From the NCBI GenBank assembly GCA_965204685.1, contig OZ242004.1, forward strand, positions 2,604,001 to 2,668,000: a DNA stretch of 64,000 bases. The letters are read 5' to 3'. The notes beneath the pieces are model-generated. The model worked only from the letters and a program-made list of their open reading frames with translations. It was not told the origin of the DNA and searched no databases. The stretch comes from Bin87 sp965204685 (GTDB lineage: Bacteria > Chloroflexota > Dehalococcoidia > Lucifugimonadales > UBA3495). A program made the position numbers and the translations under genes. Below are positions 32,473 through 40,956 of this stretch, in pieces (the first letter of the stretch is position 1; each line of letters opens with the position of its first letter).

Positions 32473-33561
32473 ATGCCGGTCAACGAAGTTCAGGGTGTGG
32501 TATCGCGAGCCAAAGGTGCGCCGGTCGAACTGGTTCCGATCCTAGTGCCGGACCCGGGAGAGGGCGAGGCTCTGGTGCGTGTGCAAGCCTGCGGTGTCTG
32601 CCACACCGACCTGCACTACCGCGAGGGAGCGATCAACGACGACTTCCCCTTCCTGTTGGGCCACGAGGCGGCCGGCGTGGTTGAGAAGGTCGGCCCGGAC
32701 GTGACCAACGTTGCGCCCGGCGACTTCGTGATCCTCGCCTGGCGTGCGCCCTGCGGCAACTGCCGGTCCTGCTTGCGTGGTCGGCCGTGGTATTGCTTCG
32801 CGAGCCGCAATGCCCAGCAGAAAATGACCCTGGCCGACGGCTCGCCGTTGTCGCCGGCTCTCGGCATCGGAGCGTTCTGCGAGCTGACCCTGGTAGATGC
32901 CCTTCAGGCCGTCAAGGTCGATCCGTCCGCCAGCCCGCTGGCCGCCGGCCTCATCGGCTGCGGAGTGATGGCCGGCCTGGGCGCCGCCATGAACACCGGC
33001 GACGTCGGTCGCGGCGACTCCGTGGCGGTCATCGGCTGCGGCGGCGTGGGCAACGCGGCCATCGCCGGCTCCCGTTTGGCCGGGGCGCACACCATCATTG
33101 GCGTCGACATCGACGAGCGCAAGCTGAAGTGGGCCTGCCAATTGGGCGCCACCCACACCATCAATTCAACTGACACCGATCCCGTCGAGGCGATCCGGGC
33201 CCTGACCGACGGTAACGGCGCCAACGTCGTCATCGAGGCCGTCGGCAACCCGGCCACCTACGAGCAAGCCTTCTTCGCCCGTGATCTGGCCGGCACCGTC
33301 GTCCTGGTCGGCGTGCCCGATCCCACCATGAAGATCGAACTGCCCCTCATCGAGGTGTTCGGGCGCGGCGGCTCGCTGAAGTCTTCTTGGTACGGGGATT
33401 GCCTGCCCACGCGCGACTTCCCGATGCTCATCGACCTGTACCTGCAGGGTCGGCTCGACCTTGATGCCTTCGTCAGCGAGCGCATCGGCATTGGCGACGT
33501 GGAAGCCGCTTTCGCCAGCATGGAGCGCGGAGAAGTCCTGCGCTCCGTGGTCGTCATGTAG
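32473..33561 (+). CDS. S-(hydroxymethyl)mycothiol dehydrogenase-like zinc alcohol dehydrogenase
   Basis: The 362-residue MDR-family protein has the catalytic zinc site ACGVCHTDLHYREG and FPFLLGHEAAGVVE, the structural zinc cysteines CGNCRSCLRGRPWYC, and the NAD fold VAVIGCGGVGNAAIAG. Phrases such as SRNAQQKMTL, ALGIGAFCE, DLAGTVVLVGVP and GRGGSLKSSWYGDC closely match the mycothiol-dependent formaldehyde dehydrogenase subfamily. That enzyme oxidises the formaldehyde-mycothiol adduct in actinobacteria. Whether this organism makes mycothiol is unknown. The ATG at 32473 has GGAGGG upstream. Confidence 0.88.
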   Translation: MPVNEVQGVVSRAKGAPVELVPILVPDPGEGEALVRVQACGVCHTDLHYREGAINDDFPFLLGHEAAGVVEKVGPDVTNVAPGDFVILAWRAPCGNCRSCLRGRPWYCFASRNAQQKMTLADGSPLSPALGIGAFCELTLVDALQAVKVDPSASPLAAGLIGCGVMAGLGAAMNTGDVGRGDSVAVIGCGGVGNAAIAGSRLAGAHTIIGVDIDERKLKWACQLGATHTINSTDTDPVEAIRALTDGNGANVVIEAVGNPATYEQAFFARDLAGTVVLVGVPDPTMKIELPLIEVFGRGGSLKSSWYGDCLPTRDFPMLIDLYLQGRLDLDAFVSERIGIGDVEAAFASMERGEVLRSVVVM

Positions 33562-33570
33562 CGGCGTGTC

Positions 33571-34308
33571 ATGGCAACCTTCGTCCTTATCCACGGAGCT
33601 TGGCACGGCGGATGGTCCTGGTGGAAGACCGCCCCGCTGTTGCGCCGGGCCGGCCATTGGGTCCTGGCCCCCAGCCTGACGGGTTTGGGGGAGCGGGCGC
33701 ACTTGGCGGCGCTCGTACCGCCCGCCGCCATCAATCTTGACCTGCACGTCCGCGACGTGGCGTCGTTGCTTTATGCGGAAGACCTGACCGACGTCATTCT
33801 CGTGGGTCACGCCTACGCCGGCATGGTGATCACGGGCGTGGCGGAACTGGCTCCCGAACGCATTGCAACGCTGGTCTACGTCAACGGCGTGGCTCCTGCC
33901 GATGGCGAGGCCATGGTCGATCAGCTGGAGGCGGTTCGCGGCCCCGAGTTCGTCGCCCGCATCCGCGGGTTCATCGCGGAGGGTGCGCCGTTCATGCCCG
34001 CGCCAACCGAAACCGAGGAGATCGCCAGCCGTTGGGCCATAACCGACCCATCGGATCAGGCGTTCATGCTGCCCCGGCTGTCTCCACAGCCCACTCTCAC
34101 CTTCGCCCAGCCCGTCCGAACGGGAAATCCTGACGCTGCCGCCCTTCGGCGCGAGTTTGTTCTTTGCAGCGAATCGGGCTTTGAGTCCGTGGCCCAGCGC
34201 GCTGCGGCTTCCGGTTGGGGCGTCCACCATATCGACACCGGTCACGATCCCATGATTACCACGCCCCGGGAGTTGGCCGATATCCTGCTGGCCATGGCGT
34301 CGCCGTAA
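33571..34308 (+). CDS. alpha/beta hydrolase-fold protein lacking the catalytic serine
   Basis: The 245-residue protein belongs to the small esterase/hydroxynitrile lyase-like group: FVLIHGAWHGGWSWWK, LAPSLTGLGER and NLDLHVRDVASLL. The nucleophile elbow reads VGHAYAGMV, so the expected serine is Ala81. The C-terminal His is present in DTGHDPMIT. Without the serine it is unlikely to be an ordinary hydrolase. It starts nine bases after the dehydrogenase gene, so it may act on the same or a following metabolite. Confidence 0.85.
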   Translation: MATFVLIHGAWHGGWSWWKTAPLLRRAGHWVLAPSLTGLGERAHLAALVPPAAINLDLHVRDVASLLYAEDLTDVILVGHAYAGMVITGVAELAPERIATLVYVNGVAPADGEAMVDQLEAVRGPEFVARIRGFIAEGAPFMPAPTETEEIASRWAITDPSDQAFMLPRLSPQPTLTFAQPVRTGNPDAAALRREFVLCSESGFESVAQRAAASGWGVHHIDTGHDPMITTPRELADILLAMASP

Positions 34309-34357
34309 CCGGCGCCCGGCGCGCTTCAGACCGCCGCGCACAGCGATGCCCGTTTTC

Positions 34358-34386
34358 TTGACGCATTCCGGGTTACGCAGTACCAT
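34358..34386 (+). promoter_or_regulatory. promoter of the rpmH operon
   Basis: TTGACG (34358-34363), a 17-base spacer and TACCAT (34381-34386), 24 bases before the rpmH start. Confidence 0.6.
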
Positions 34387-34409
34387 GATTCGCCGTCGGA
34401 GACCTACCT

Positions 34410-34547
34410 ATGCCCAAACGAACTTACCAGCCCAAAAAGCGACGCCGCGCTCGTGTGCACGGCTTCCGCTCACGCTCACGCACTTCTGACGGCCGCGCCG
34501 TACTGCGCCGCCGGCGCTTCAAGGGCCGGCACCGGCTCTCCGTATAG
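34410..34547 (+). CDS. rpmH: 50S ribosomal protein L34
   Basis: The 45-codon gene encodes MPKRTYQPKKRRRARVHGF and the family core RTSDGRAVLRRRRFKGRHRL, an unmistakable L34. It sits in the large subunit near the tunnel exit. It is the first gene of the conserved rpmH-rnpA-yidD-yidC-jag block. GGAG lies nine bases upstream. Confidence 0.97.
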   Translation: MPKRTYQPKKRRRARVHGFRSRSRTSDGRAVLRRRRFKGRHRLSV

Positions 34548-34594
34548 CCAACGTCCTGTTGGCTGCTTTGAACGCCGCCGGTTCCCATCAACCG

Positions 34595-34972
34595 ATGCAA
34601 CGGCAACATAGGCTGGGCTCCGCCGGTCGCATCTCGGAGATCCACCGCCGGGGGCGGAGTGTTGCCAATGGCCTGCTGGTGATGCGCGTCTTGCCCAACG
34701 GGTTGGACCGCAGCCGTTTCTGTTTCGTAACCGGAAAGCGCGTCGGCAAGGCGGTGGTGCGAAACCGCGTCAAGCGCCGTTTGCGGGAGGTTGTCCGCAA
34801 CTCCGCGGCCGCTCCCGGTTGGGACACTGTCCTCATTGCCCGTAAAGGAGCTGGCGACGCCGATTTCAAGCAGTTGCAGCGCGCCGTGGAAAACCTCATC
34901 CGCCGCACCCGGCTGAACGCTCCGCCAGCTTCGGACGAGCGTACGGATGGCATACGGGGCGACTCGAAATGA
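34595..34972 (+). CDS. rnpA: ribonuclease P protein component
   Basis: RnpA is the protein subunit of RNase P, which trims tRNA 5' ends. The 125-residue protein has QRQHRLGSAGRISEIHRRGRS, FVTGKRVGKAVVRNRVKRRLRE (the RNR signature) and DTVLIARKGAG. The ATG at 34595 is chosen because the RNase P core begins directly after it. It overlaps yidD by four bases (ATGA), so translation is coupled. Confidence 0.95.
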   Translation: MQRQHRLGSAGRISEIHRRGRSVANGLLVMRVLPNGLDRSRFCFVTGKRVGKAVVRNRVKRRLREVVRNSAAAPGWDTVLIARKGAGDADFKQLQRAVENLIRRTRLNAPPASDERTDGIRGDSK

Positions 34973-35178
34973 AAGCAGTCGCCGTGGGAGCCATCCGCCT
35001 GTACCAGCAAGCATTATCTCCTTACCTGCCCGGGGTTTGCCGCTACCAACCCAGTTGCTCGCAGTACACCGCCGATGCCATCATCCGTTACGGCGTCGTG
35101 CGGGGAACCTGGCTCGGCGTCCGCCGAATTTTACGCTGTACCCCCGTGGGCGGCCACGGGTATGACCCCGTCGTTTGA
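34969..35178 (+). CDS. yidD: membrane protein insertion efficiency factor YidD
   Basis: The 69-residue protein has IRLYQQALSPYLPGVCRYQPSCSQYTADAI and GVRRILRCTPVGGHGYDPV, the full YidD signature with three conserved cysteines. It assists YidC-mediated insertion at the inner membrane. It overlaps rnpA by four bases. Confidence 0.96.
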   Translation: MKAVAVGAIRLYQQALSPYLPGVCRYQPSCSQYTADAIIRYGVVRGTWLGVRRILRCTPVGGHGYDPVV

Positions 35179-35187
35179 CCGTTGATA

Positions 35188-36420
35188 ATGACCCATCATT
35201 TCCTGCCCTCCCGCAACCCTCTAACCCTCTGGGCCCCACCCACCAAATCTCGATTTCTGAGGCTGCTTCCGGTCTTTGCCGCGCTGGCATTTTTGTGCCT
35301 GTCGGTCACCGGATGCGGCCGTGACCTGGGGGCCTCAACCAAGGGGTGGGGGTCCGTCGCGGCGGCCAACGGAGTGGTCTACGCTACCACGTTGGCCGGT
35401 CAGGTGTATGCCCTGGACGATTTCGGGGTCGATGGCGTGAGTACTCGATGGGTCTCGGTGCTGGGAAGCGAACAGGGCTTCGGCGGAGCCTACGGCTCGC
35501 CGGCGGTGGGGCGCTATCTGTACGTGTCAGGCATTGACGGTTTCCTGTATGCTTTCGACGGCTCCGCCGGCGCCGGCGCCGTCCAGGTAGCCTGGCGCCA
35601 ACCCCAGTTCGAGGCTGAAGAAATGCCGCCTCTGGTCAGCAGTCCGGGTCTGGACGAGGCCGGGGGGATCATAGCCGTTGGATCCGAAGACGGCGGCCTG
35701 TACGCCTACAACGCATTGACTGGAGAGAACCTCCACTGGTCTCCTTTCCGCACCGACGGGAAGGTTTGGTCGACCCCCGTGTTGCGCAACGGGGTGGCCT
35801 ATTTCGGTTCGCAGGACGGTAGCGTTTACGCCGTCAGCCTGGAAACCGGGGCGCTGGTCTGGCGTTTCGACACCGGTGGCGCCGTGGTGGCCACTCCCCT
35901 GGTTCACAAGAACCTCCTGATAGTTGGGTCCTTCGACCGCCAGTTGTATGCCCTGGGTCTGAATGACGGTCAACCGCGCTGGCAGGTAGAAGCGGAAAAC
36001 TGGTGGTGGGCAACCCCCGTTTCCTCCGGGCGGGGGATTTACGCCGCCTCCATGGATGGCAACGTCTACGCTGTAGACGACAACGGGCTGTTGCTCTGGA
36101 AATACGACATGGGCGCGCCCATCGTCGCCGATCCCGTGCTGGTCGAACGCGGCATCGTGGTCGCTTCCCGCGAAGGCCGGGTGGTATTGCTGCGCGCTTC
36201 GGCATCCGCCCAGGAAGCGCCCCAGGAAATAGCCTCCTACAGTATCCGGGACGGTGAGATCAAAGCCCCCCTGGTCAAATCCGGCGCCATCGGCAATCAG
36301 CAGGAAGTCGTATACGTTGGGACCGACGACGGCAAGGTGCGGCGCCTGCAGGTGCTTTCCGGCTTCATGCCCCATTGGTGCTACGACACGCAAGACAACA
36401 CGCAATGTCCCCGCAACTAG
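35188..36420 (+). CDS. PQQ-like beta-propeller lipoprotein
   Basis: The 410-residue protein has a hydrophobic signal and the lipobox LSVTGC with Cys43 as lipid site. Seven or so propeller blades follow with phrases like GVVYATTLAGQVYALDD, GVAYFGSQDGSVYAVSLETG and LLIVGSFDRQLYALGL. It resembles BamB-type and other PQQ-propeller lipoproteins and should sit outside the membrane. Its position between yidD and yidC is unusual and suggests a role in envelope protein assembly. The ATG at 35188 has no clear ribosome site; a TTG lies two codons upstream. Confidence 0.88.
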   Translation: MTHHFLPSRNPLTLWAPPTKSRFLRLLPVFAALAFLCLSVTGCGRDLGASTKGWGSVAAANGVVYATTLAGQVYALDDFGVDGVSTRWVSVLGSEQGFGGAYGSPAVGRYLYVSGIDGFLYAFDGSAGAGAVQVAWRQPQFEAEEMPPLVSSPGLDEAGGIIAVGSEDGGLYAYNALTGENLHWSPFRTDGKVWSTPVLRNGVAYFGSQDGSVYAVSLETGALVWRFDTGGAVVATPLVHKNLLIVGSFDRQLYALGLNDGQPRWQVEAENWWWATPVSSGRGIYAASMDGNVYAVDDNGLLLWKYDMGAPIVADPVLVERGIVVASREGRVVLLRASASAQEAPQEIASYSIRDGEIKAPLVKSGAIGNQQEVVYVGTDDGKVRRLQVLSGFMPHWCYDTQDNTQCPRN

Positions 36421-36460
36421 GGACCCGGAGTTGCTGACCGGCGGCGACAGGCAGGAATAA

Positions 36461-37399
36461 GTGGAATTTTTCTCCATATTCATCCTCATCTGGAACGAGG
36501 TGATCATCCGGCCGATGCTCAACACCTTGCTGGTGTTGTACGTGCTGTGCTTCTCCCAGATGGGCGTCGCCATCATCGCGTTCACTGTGCTGGTGCGCGT
36601 GGTGACCATCCCGCTGACCGTCCGCCAGTTGCGGCAGATGCGCGCGATGACCGGGCTGCAACCCCGGGTCCGCGAAATCCAGCAACGCTACGAGGGCGAC
36701 CGCCAGCGGATCTCCCAGGAGACCATGCGGCTGTACCGCGAGAGCGGTGTCAACCCCATTGGCTGCCTGGGCCCGTTGATCGTCCAGATGCCCATCCTGA
36801 TCGGCCTGTTCCGGGTGTTGATCCTCACCCTGTTCAACAACCCGGAAGACCTGGTCAACCTTTCCGACAAGCTGTATCCATGGATCAACTTTGTCCCGAT
36901 CCATTCGGCGGCGCCGGTCAACAATACATTCCTCTGGCTCGACCTGAGCCAGCCGGACCCGTCGCCCATCGTCATGCCGGTCCTGGTGGCCGTCACCACC
37001 TGGGTGCAGCAGAAAATGACGCAGATGCCGTCTCCGGATCCGCGTCAACAGTCCAGCCAAACGATGATGTTGTGGATGATGCCCATTTTCCTGGGAGCAT
37101 TCTCCCTGGGCTGGCCCAGCGGACTGCCCCTCTACTGGGTGGTTTCCAACCTCATCGGCATCGCGATCCAGTATTTCATCACTGGTTGGGGGCCCTTGTT
37201 CCCGCTGTTCCCACGACGCGGTCAGGATGCAGAAGACGGCGTGACCCTCGTGGAAGTGACCCCGGACTCCGACCAGCAGGAGAGTAAACCCGATGGATCA
37301 GATAGTGCAAACCGGGAGAACCGTAGAAGAGGCCGAAGAGCAGGCGCTCGCAGCTCTCGGCGCCGACCGCAGCGAGGTAGAGGTCGAAATACTAAATAG
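36461..37399 (+). CDS. yidC: membrane protein insertase YidC/Oxa1
   Basis: The 312-residue protein is the short Gram-positive type YidC without the large periplasmic domain. It has an N-terminal helix, IIAFTVLVRVVTIPLTVRQLRQM with the conserved Arg, a coiled cytoplasmic loop (QPRVREIQQRYEGDRQ), NPIGCLGPLIVQMPILIGLF, and later membrane segments ending PLYWVVSNLIGIAIQYF. The tail is strongly basic (RRRGRRAGARSSRRRPQR), as in ribosome-binding YidC tails. Start is GTG at 36461. Its last 107 bases overlap jag in another frame. Confidence 0.93.
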   Translation: MEFFSIFILIWNEVIIRPMLNTLLVLYVLCFSQMGVAIIAFTVLVRVVTIPLTVRQLRQMRAMTGLQPRVREIQQRYEGDRQRISQETMRLYRESGVNPIGCLGPLIVQMPILIGLFRVLILTLFNNPEDLVNLSDKLYPWINFVPIHSAAPVNNTFLWLDLSQPDPSPIVMPVLVAVTTWVQQKMTQMPSPDPRQQSSQTMMLWMMPIFLGAFSLGWPSGLPLYWVVSNLIGIAIQYFITGWGPLFPLFPRRGQDAEDGVTLVEVTPDSDQQESKPDGSDSANRENRRRGRRAGARSSRRRPQRGRGRNTK

Positions 37400-38036
37400 G
37401 GGCCGCCAGGGCTTCCTTGGCATCGGCGGCGAACTGGCCGAGGTTCGCGTCACCCGCATCGGCGCTACGCCACCCGATGCTCCGGAGAGCGTCGAACCCG
37501 ATGCGGATCAGGGCGTAGATGATGAACCCTACCGGGCCGACGAACCCGCGCCGGTTCAAACTATTACTGCGGACACTCCTGCAGGAACCGCCGTCCAGGC
37601 CGTCCAGCGCATCCTCACCGCGGTGGGCGCAGACGTCGACGTGACCCTGCGCTCCGAGCACGACGAGTTGGCCGGGGGTCCCGTGATCGACATCAACGGT
37701 CCCGACTCCGGGCTCCTGATCGGGAGACGCGGCAATACGCTGCACTCGCTCCAGTTCATCGTCCAGAGCATCGTGCGCCAGCAGTTTGACGAGGACGTCC
37801 GTGTTGGGTTGGATGTCGAGCAGTACCGGCAGCGGCGCGAGGACTCGCTGCGTGAAATGGCCGACCGCGTCGCGGATCGTGTCCAGCAGACCGGCCGCAG
37901 CATCACGCTGGAGCCCATGGCTCCTTCCGACCGCCGGGTGATCCACCTCTACCTGGGCGAGCGCGAGGGTATCCGCACCGAGAGCGTAGGGTACGGCGAC
38001 GCCCGCAAGGTTCAGATTATTCCCGAGCGGGACTGA
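37293..38036 (+). CDS. jag: RNA-binding protein Jag/KhpB (EloR)
   Basis: The 247-residue protein has the N-terminal Jag domain (about 1-50; GRTVEEAEEQAL and RGRQGFLGIGG), an acidic linker, a KH domain with GLLIGRRGNTLHSLQFIV, and a C-terminal R3H domain ending RRVIHLYLGEREGIRTESVG. It binds RNA and regulates cell elongation in other bacteria. The ATG at 37293 has GGAG about nine bases upstream and lies inside yidC, so 107 bases are read in two frames. It is the last gene of the rpmH block. Confidence 0.93.
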   Translation: MDQIVQTGRTVEEAEEQALAALGADRSEVEVEILNRGRQGFLGIGGELAEVRVTRIGATPPDAPESVEPDADQGVDDEPYRADEPAPVQTITADTPAGTAVQAVQRILTAVGADVDVTLRSEHDELAGGPVIDINGPDSGLLIGRRGNTLHSLQFIVQSIVRQQFDEDVRVGLDVEQYRQRREDSLREMADRVADRVQQTGRSITLEPMAPSDRRVIHLYLGEREGIRTESVGYGDARKVQIIPERD

Positions 38037-38090
38037 GCCGACTGCGCGCCCAATGTCGGGGTTTTGGTTGTATTGTCAGCGGCGTTTTCG

Positions 38091-38119
38091 TTGACCCGAC
38101 ACCGGCCGCAACATAGAAT
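38091..38119 (+). promoter_or_regulatory. leaderless promoter of purF
   Basis: TTGACC (38091-38096), a 17-base spacer and TAGAAT (38114-38119). The purF ATG begins six bases after the -10 box, where transcription itself should start, so the message is leaderless. Confidence 0.72.
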
Positions 38120-38125
38120 GCAACC

Positions 38126-39574
38126 ATGACGTCGCATCCGGCAACCCATTCAGGAGGCGCCGCACTTGACCACCCGCGCGAGGAGTGCGGCGTGGTGGGC
38201 GTCTATTCGCCTGGTTCGCATAGCGCCACCCTGACTTCCATCGGCTTGTTCGCATTGCAGCACCGGGGCCAGGAGTCGGCCGGGGTCGCCGCCGTCGACC
38301 AGGGCCGGATCAAGGTGCACACTGGCATGGGGTTGGTGTCGGAAGCCTTTCGCGACGGCGACATCGACAGCATCACCGGGGGGATGGCTATCGGTCACAC
38401 CCGGTACTCGACCACCGGGGCCAGCCGCAGCGCCAACGCCCAGCCGCTGCTCGTCAACGGATTGAACGGCCCATTGGCGGTTGCCCACAACGGAAACGTC
38501 ATCAATTCCCGACAGTTGCGCGAGCAGGTTCAGTCCCAGTGGGGTTCTACCTTCGAGACCAGCACCGACAGCGAGGTTATCGCCTACCTGTTGGCCAATG
38601 CCCCGGGCAAAACCTGGCCGGAGAAGGTCTTCTACGCCATGCCCCGGATGCAGGGGGCATTCTCCCTGGCGTTGTTGACTCCCGATGCGGTCATTGCGGT
38701 CCGCGACCCCCTGGGTATCCGGCCCTTGTGCCTGGGCCGTCTGGAAAACGGCTGGGTGGTCGCCTCGGAAACCTGCGCCCTGGACCACATGCAGGCCGAG
38801 TTCACCCGGGAACTGGAACCCGGTGAGGTGGTTGTCATAAGCGGCGACGGAGTTGAGAGCGCGATATACGGAGATTCCGCGCGTCGCAGCCGCGCGTTGT
38901 GCGTCTTTGAGTGGATCTACTTCGCCCGGCCGGACAGCGTCATGGACGGCCGGCTCATGCACACCGTCCGGGAGGAGATGGGCGCCCGGCTGGCCCGAGA
39001 GCATCCCATCGACGCCGACCTGGTGATAGGCATCCCCGACTCTTCTACTTCCGCCGCCGTGGGTTACGCCCGCGAATCGGGCATCCCCTTCGCCAACGGG
39101 CTGGTGCGCAACCGCTACGTTGGACGCACCTTCATCGAACCGGAGCAGCAACGGCGCGACCGCGGCGTCCGCCAGAAGTTCAACCCGATGCCGGCCGTCC
39201 TTGCCGGCAAGCGTCTCGTTGTCGTGGACGACAGCATCGTTCGCGGCACCACCACCCCTCATGTGGTGGACCTCCTGCGTCGCGCCGGCGCGGCCGAAGT
39301 GCACCTGCGGGTTTGCGCTCCCCCCATCAAGCACCCCTGCTACCTCGGTGTGGACATGGCGACGCGGCAGGAGCTGATTGCCGCCAACAAGTCCATCTCC
39401 GAGATCCGGGACTTGACCGGCGCTGATTCCCTCGGTTACCTCAGCGTGCGCGGTTTGATGGACCTGGTGCACGGTCAGCAGGGCGGGTTCTGCGACGCCT
39501 GTTTCACCGGCAACTACCCGGTGCCGGTGCAGCTGGAACTGACCAAGCAATCCCTGGAACGGGCCACCGCCTGA
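38126..39574 (+). CDS. purF: amidophosphoribosyltransferase
   Basis: PurF makes phosphoribosylamine from PRPP and glutamine, the first step of purine synthesis. The 482-residue protein has a 20-residue propeptide before the nucleophile Cys21 (EECGVVGVY), the glutaminase core LQHRGQESAG and HNGNVIN, and the PRPP motif VVVDDSIVRGTT. Iron-sulfur cysteines are likely in CAPPIKHPC and FCDAC. It is the propeptide/4Fe-4S type of Bacillus and relatives. The stop overlaps the purM start (TGATG). Confidence 0.96.
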   Translation: MTSHPATHSGGAALDHPREECGVVGVYSPGSHSATLTSIGLFALQHRGQESAGVAAVDQGRIKVHTGMGLVSEAFRDGDIDSITGGMAIGHTRYSTTGASRSANAQPLLVNGLNGPLAVAHNGNVINSRQLREQVQSQWGSTFETSTDSEVIAYLLANAPGKTWPEKVFYAMPRMQGAFSLALLTPDAVIAVRDPLGIRPLCLGRLENGWVVASETCALDHMQAEFTRELEPGEVVVISGDGVESAIYGDSARRSRALCVFEWIYFARPDSVMDGRLMHTVREEMGARLAREHPIDADLVIGIPDSSTSAAVGYARESGIPFANGLVRNRYVGRTFIEPEQQRRDRGVRQKFNPMPAVLAGKRLVVVDDSIVRGTTTPHVVDLLRRAGAAEVHLRVCAPPIKHPCYLGVDMATRQELIAANKSISEIRDLTGADSLGYLSVRGLMDLVHGQQGGFCDACFTGNYPVPVQLELTKQSLERATA

Positions 39575-40626
39575 TGACCGCTGGCGAGGTTGGCGCGGCT
39601 GCTCCCGCATCGGCCGAATACGAGGCCGCCGGCGTCGCCCTGGACGCTATGGATGGCCTGAAGGATCGGATCAAGGCCTTTGCCGCGATGACCCACGGCC
39701 CGGAGGTGCTGGACAGCAGCAGCGGCTTCGCGGGGCTGTTCGCCCTGGGCTACTACCGGGACCCCGTGCTCGTAGCCAGCGCCGACGGCGTGGGTACCAA
39801 GCTCAAGATCGCAGCGCAGCTTGGTCATTTCGAGGGCGTCGGTCAGGACCTGGTCACCCTCAACGTCAACGACATCCTGACCAAGGGCGCGCGGCCGCTG
39901 TTCTTTCTGGACTATATGTCCTTCAGTGCGCTGGACGAGCACCGCATGGAAATGCTGATGCGCGGCATGGTCTGGGGCTGCCGGGAAGCCGGCTGCGCTC
40001 TGATCGGCGGCGAGACCGCCCAACTCCCCGGCGTCTACTCTGACTCTGATTTCGATCTCGCCGGATTCGTGGTGGGTGTGGCCGAGCGTGACAACCTGCT
40101 CGACGGTAGCGCCGTTGTTCCCGGTGATCGCCTGATAGGCCTTCCCTCCAGCGGCGTGCATACCAACGGCTTTTCGATGGTGCGGCGGGTGTTTAACACC
40201 GACGACGACCCTGGGGTCCTGTTCCGTCCCTGCCTCGGACTGGATCGCAACCTGGGCGACGAGTTGATGGTGCGGCACCGCGCCTACTACCCGCTCCTGG
40301 AACCTTACCTGGGCAGTGTCAAGGCGCTGAGCCACATCACCGGCGGCGGCTTGCCGGGCAAGATGCCGGCATCGTTGCCACCGGGAATGGCCGCCGAGTT
40401 TCATCTTGGAGCCTGGCCCATTCCCCCGGTATTCGGCGCAATTCAACGGGCCGGCGGTATCAACGACGAAGAGATGTACCGCGTGTTCAACATGGGGCTT
40501 GGCATGGTCGCCGTGTGCGACCCGGAGCGCGCCGCCGAGTTGCTCTCCGGCCTGCCGGACGCGTTGGACGTTGGTCAGATTGTTCAGAGCTCCGGTCCGA
40601 GCCGGACCGCATTTCGGGCTGCCTGA
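39574..40626 (+). CDS. purM: phosphoribosylformylglycinamidine cyclo-ligase
   Basis: PurM (AIR synthetase) closes the imidazole ring using ATP. The 350-residue protein has SSSGFAGLFALG, ASADGVGTKLKIA, TLNVNDILTKGARPLFFLDY, the GCALIGGETAQLPGVY motif and LSHITGGGLPGKMP. All match the family. Its ATG overlaps the purF stop by one base, so the two are coupled. Confidence 0.96.
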   Translation: MTAGEVGAAAPASAEYEAAGVALDAMDGLKDRIKAFAAMTHGPEVLDSSSGFAGLFALGYYRDPVLVASADGVGTKLKIAAQLGHFEGVGQDLVTLNVNDILTKGARPLFFLDYMSFSALDEHRMEMLMRGMVWGCREAGCALIGGETAQLPGVYSDSDFDLAGFVVGVAERDNLLDGSAVVPGDRLIGLPSSGVHTNGFSMVRRVFNTDDDPGVLFRPCLGLDRNLGDELMVRHRAYYPLLEPYLGSVKALSHITGGGLPGKMPASLPPGMAAEFHLGAWPIPPVFGAIQRAGGINDEEMYRVFNMGLGMVAVCDPERAAELLSGLPDALDVGQIVQSSGPSRTAFRAA

Positions 40627-40668
40627 TTCAATCCAGACGGCTCGACACAGAAGAAGGTGGAGGCTGTT

Positions 40669-40920
40669 ATGAACCTGAAAAACCCGTTCCGCCGCAACGC
40701 CCGCAACAACGCCGATGACAAATCCGAACCCGTGTTTGACATGATGCGTCCCTGGTGGGCGTGGGGTCCTCTGGGCCTGATGTTGTACGGCAGCCACCAC
40801 TCCGACACGCCGGTTGACCCCGGACAAATTCACCATTCCGGCGACGCGGCTAATTTCCATCATCCCGGCGACGTGGGCGGTGGGTTTGGCGGCTTCGACG
40901 GAGGCGGCGGCGCAATCTAG
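40669..40920 (+). CDS. small His/Gly-rich protein between purM and purH
   Basis: The 83-residue protein has a basic N-terminus (NPFRRNARN), one short hydrophobic stretch with WWAWGPLGLML (about 28-42), a His-rich region (SHHSD, IHHSGD, FHHPGD) and a glycine-rich end. Six histidines in HH pairs suggest metal binding, but no family is known to me. GGTGGAGG stands five bases before the ATG at 40669, and the gene lies inside a pur operon with short gaps, so it is probably expressed. Confidence 0.65.
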   Translation: MNLKNPFRRNARNNADDKSEPVFDMMRPWWAWGPLGLMLYGSHHSDTPVDPGQIHHSGDAANFHHPGDVGGGFGGFDGGGGAI

Positions 40921-40956
40921 ACTTGACCCCTATTCAACGAGGAGTATCCAGGCAAG

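Noticed and set aside
34309..34409. Replication origin next to rpmH
   Set aside because: rpmH often lies near dnaA and oriC, but no dnaA, dnaN or DnaA-box cluster is visible.
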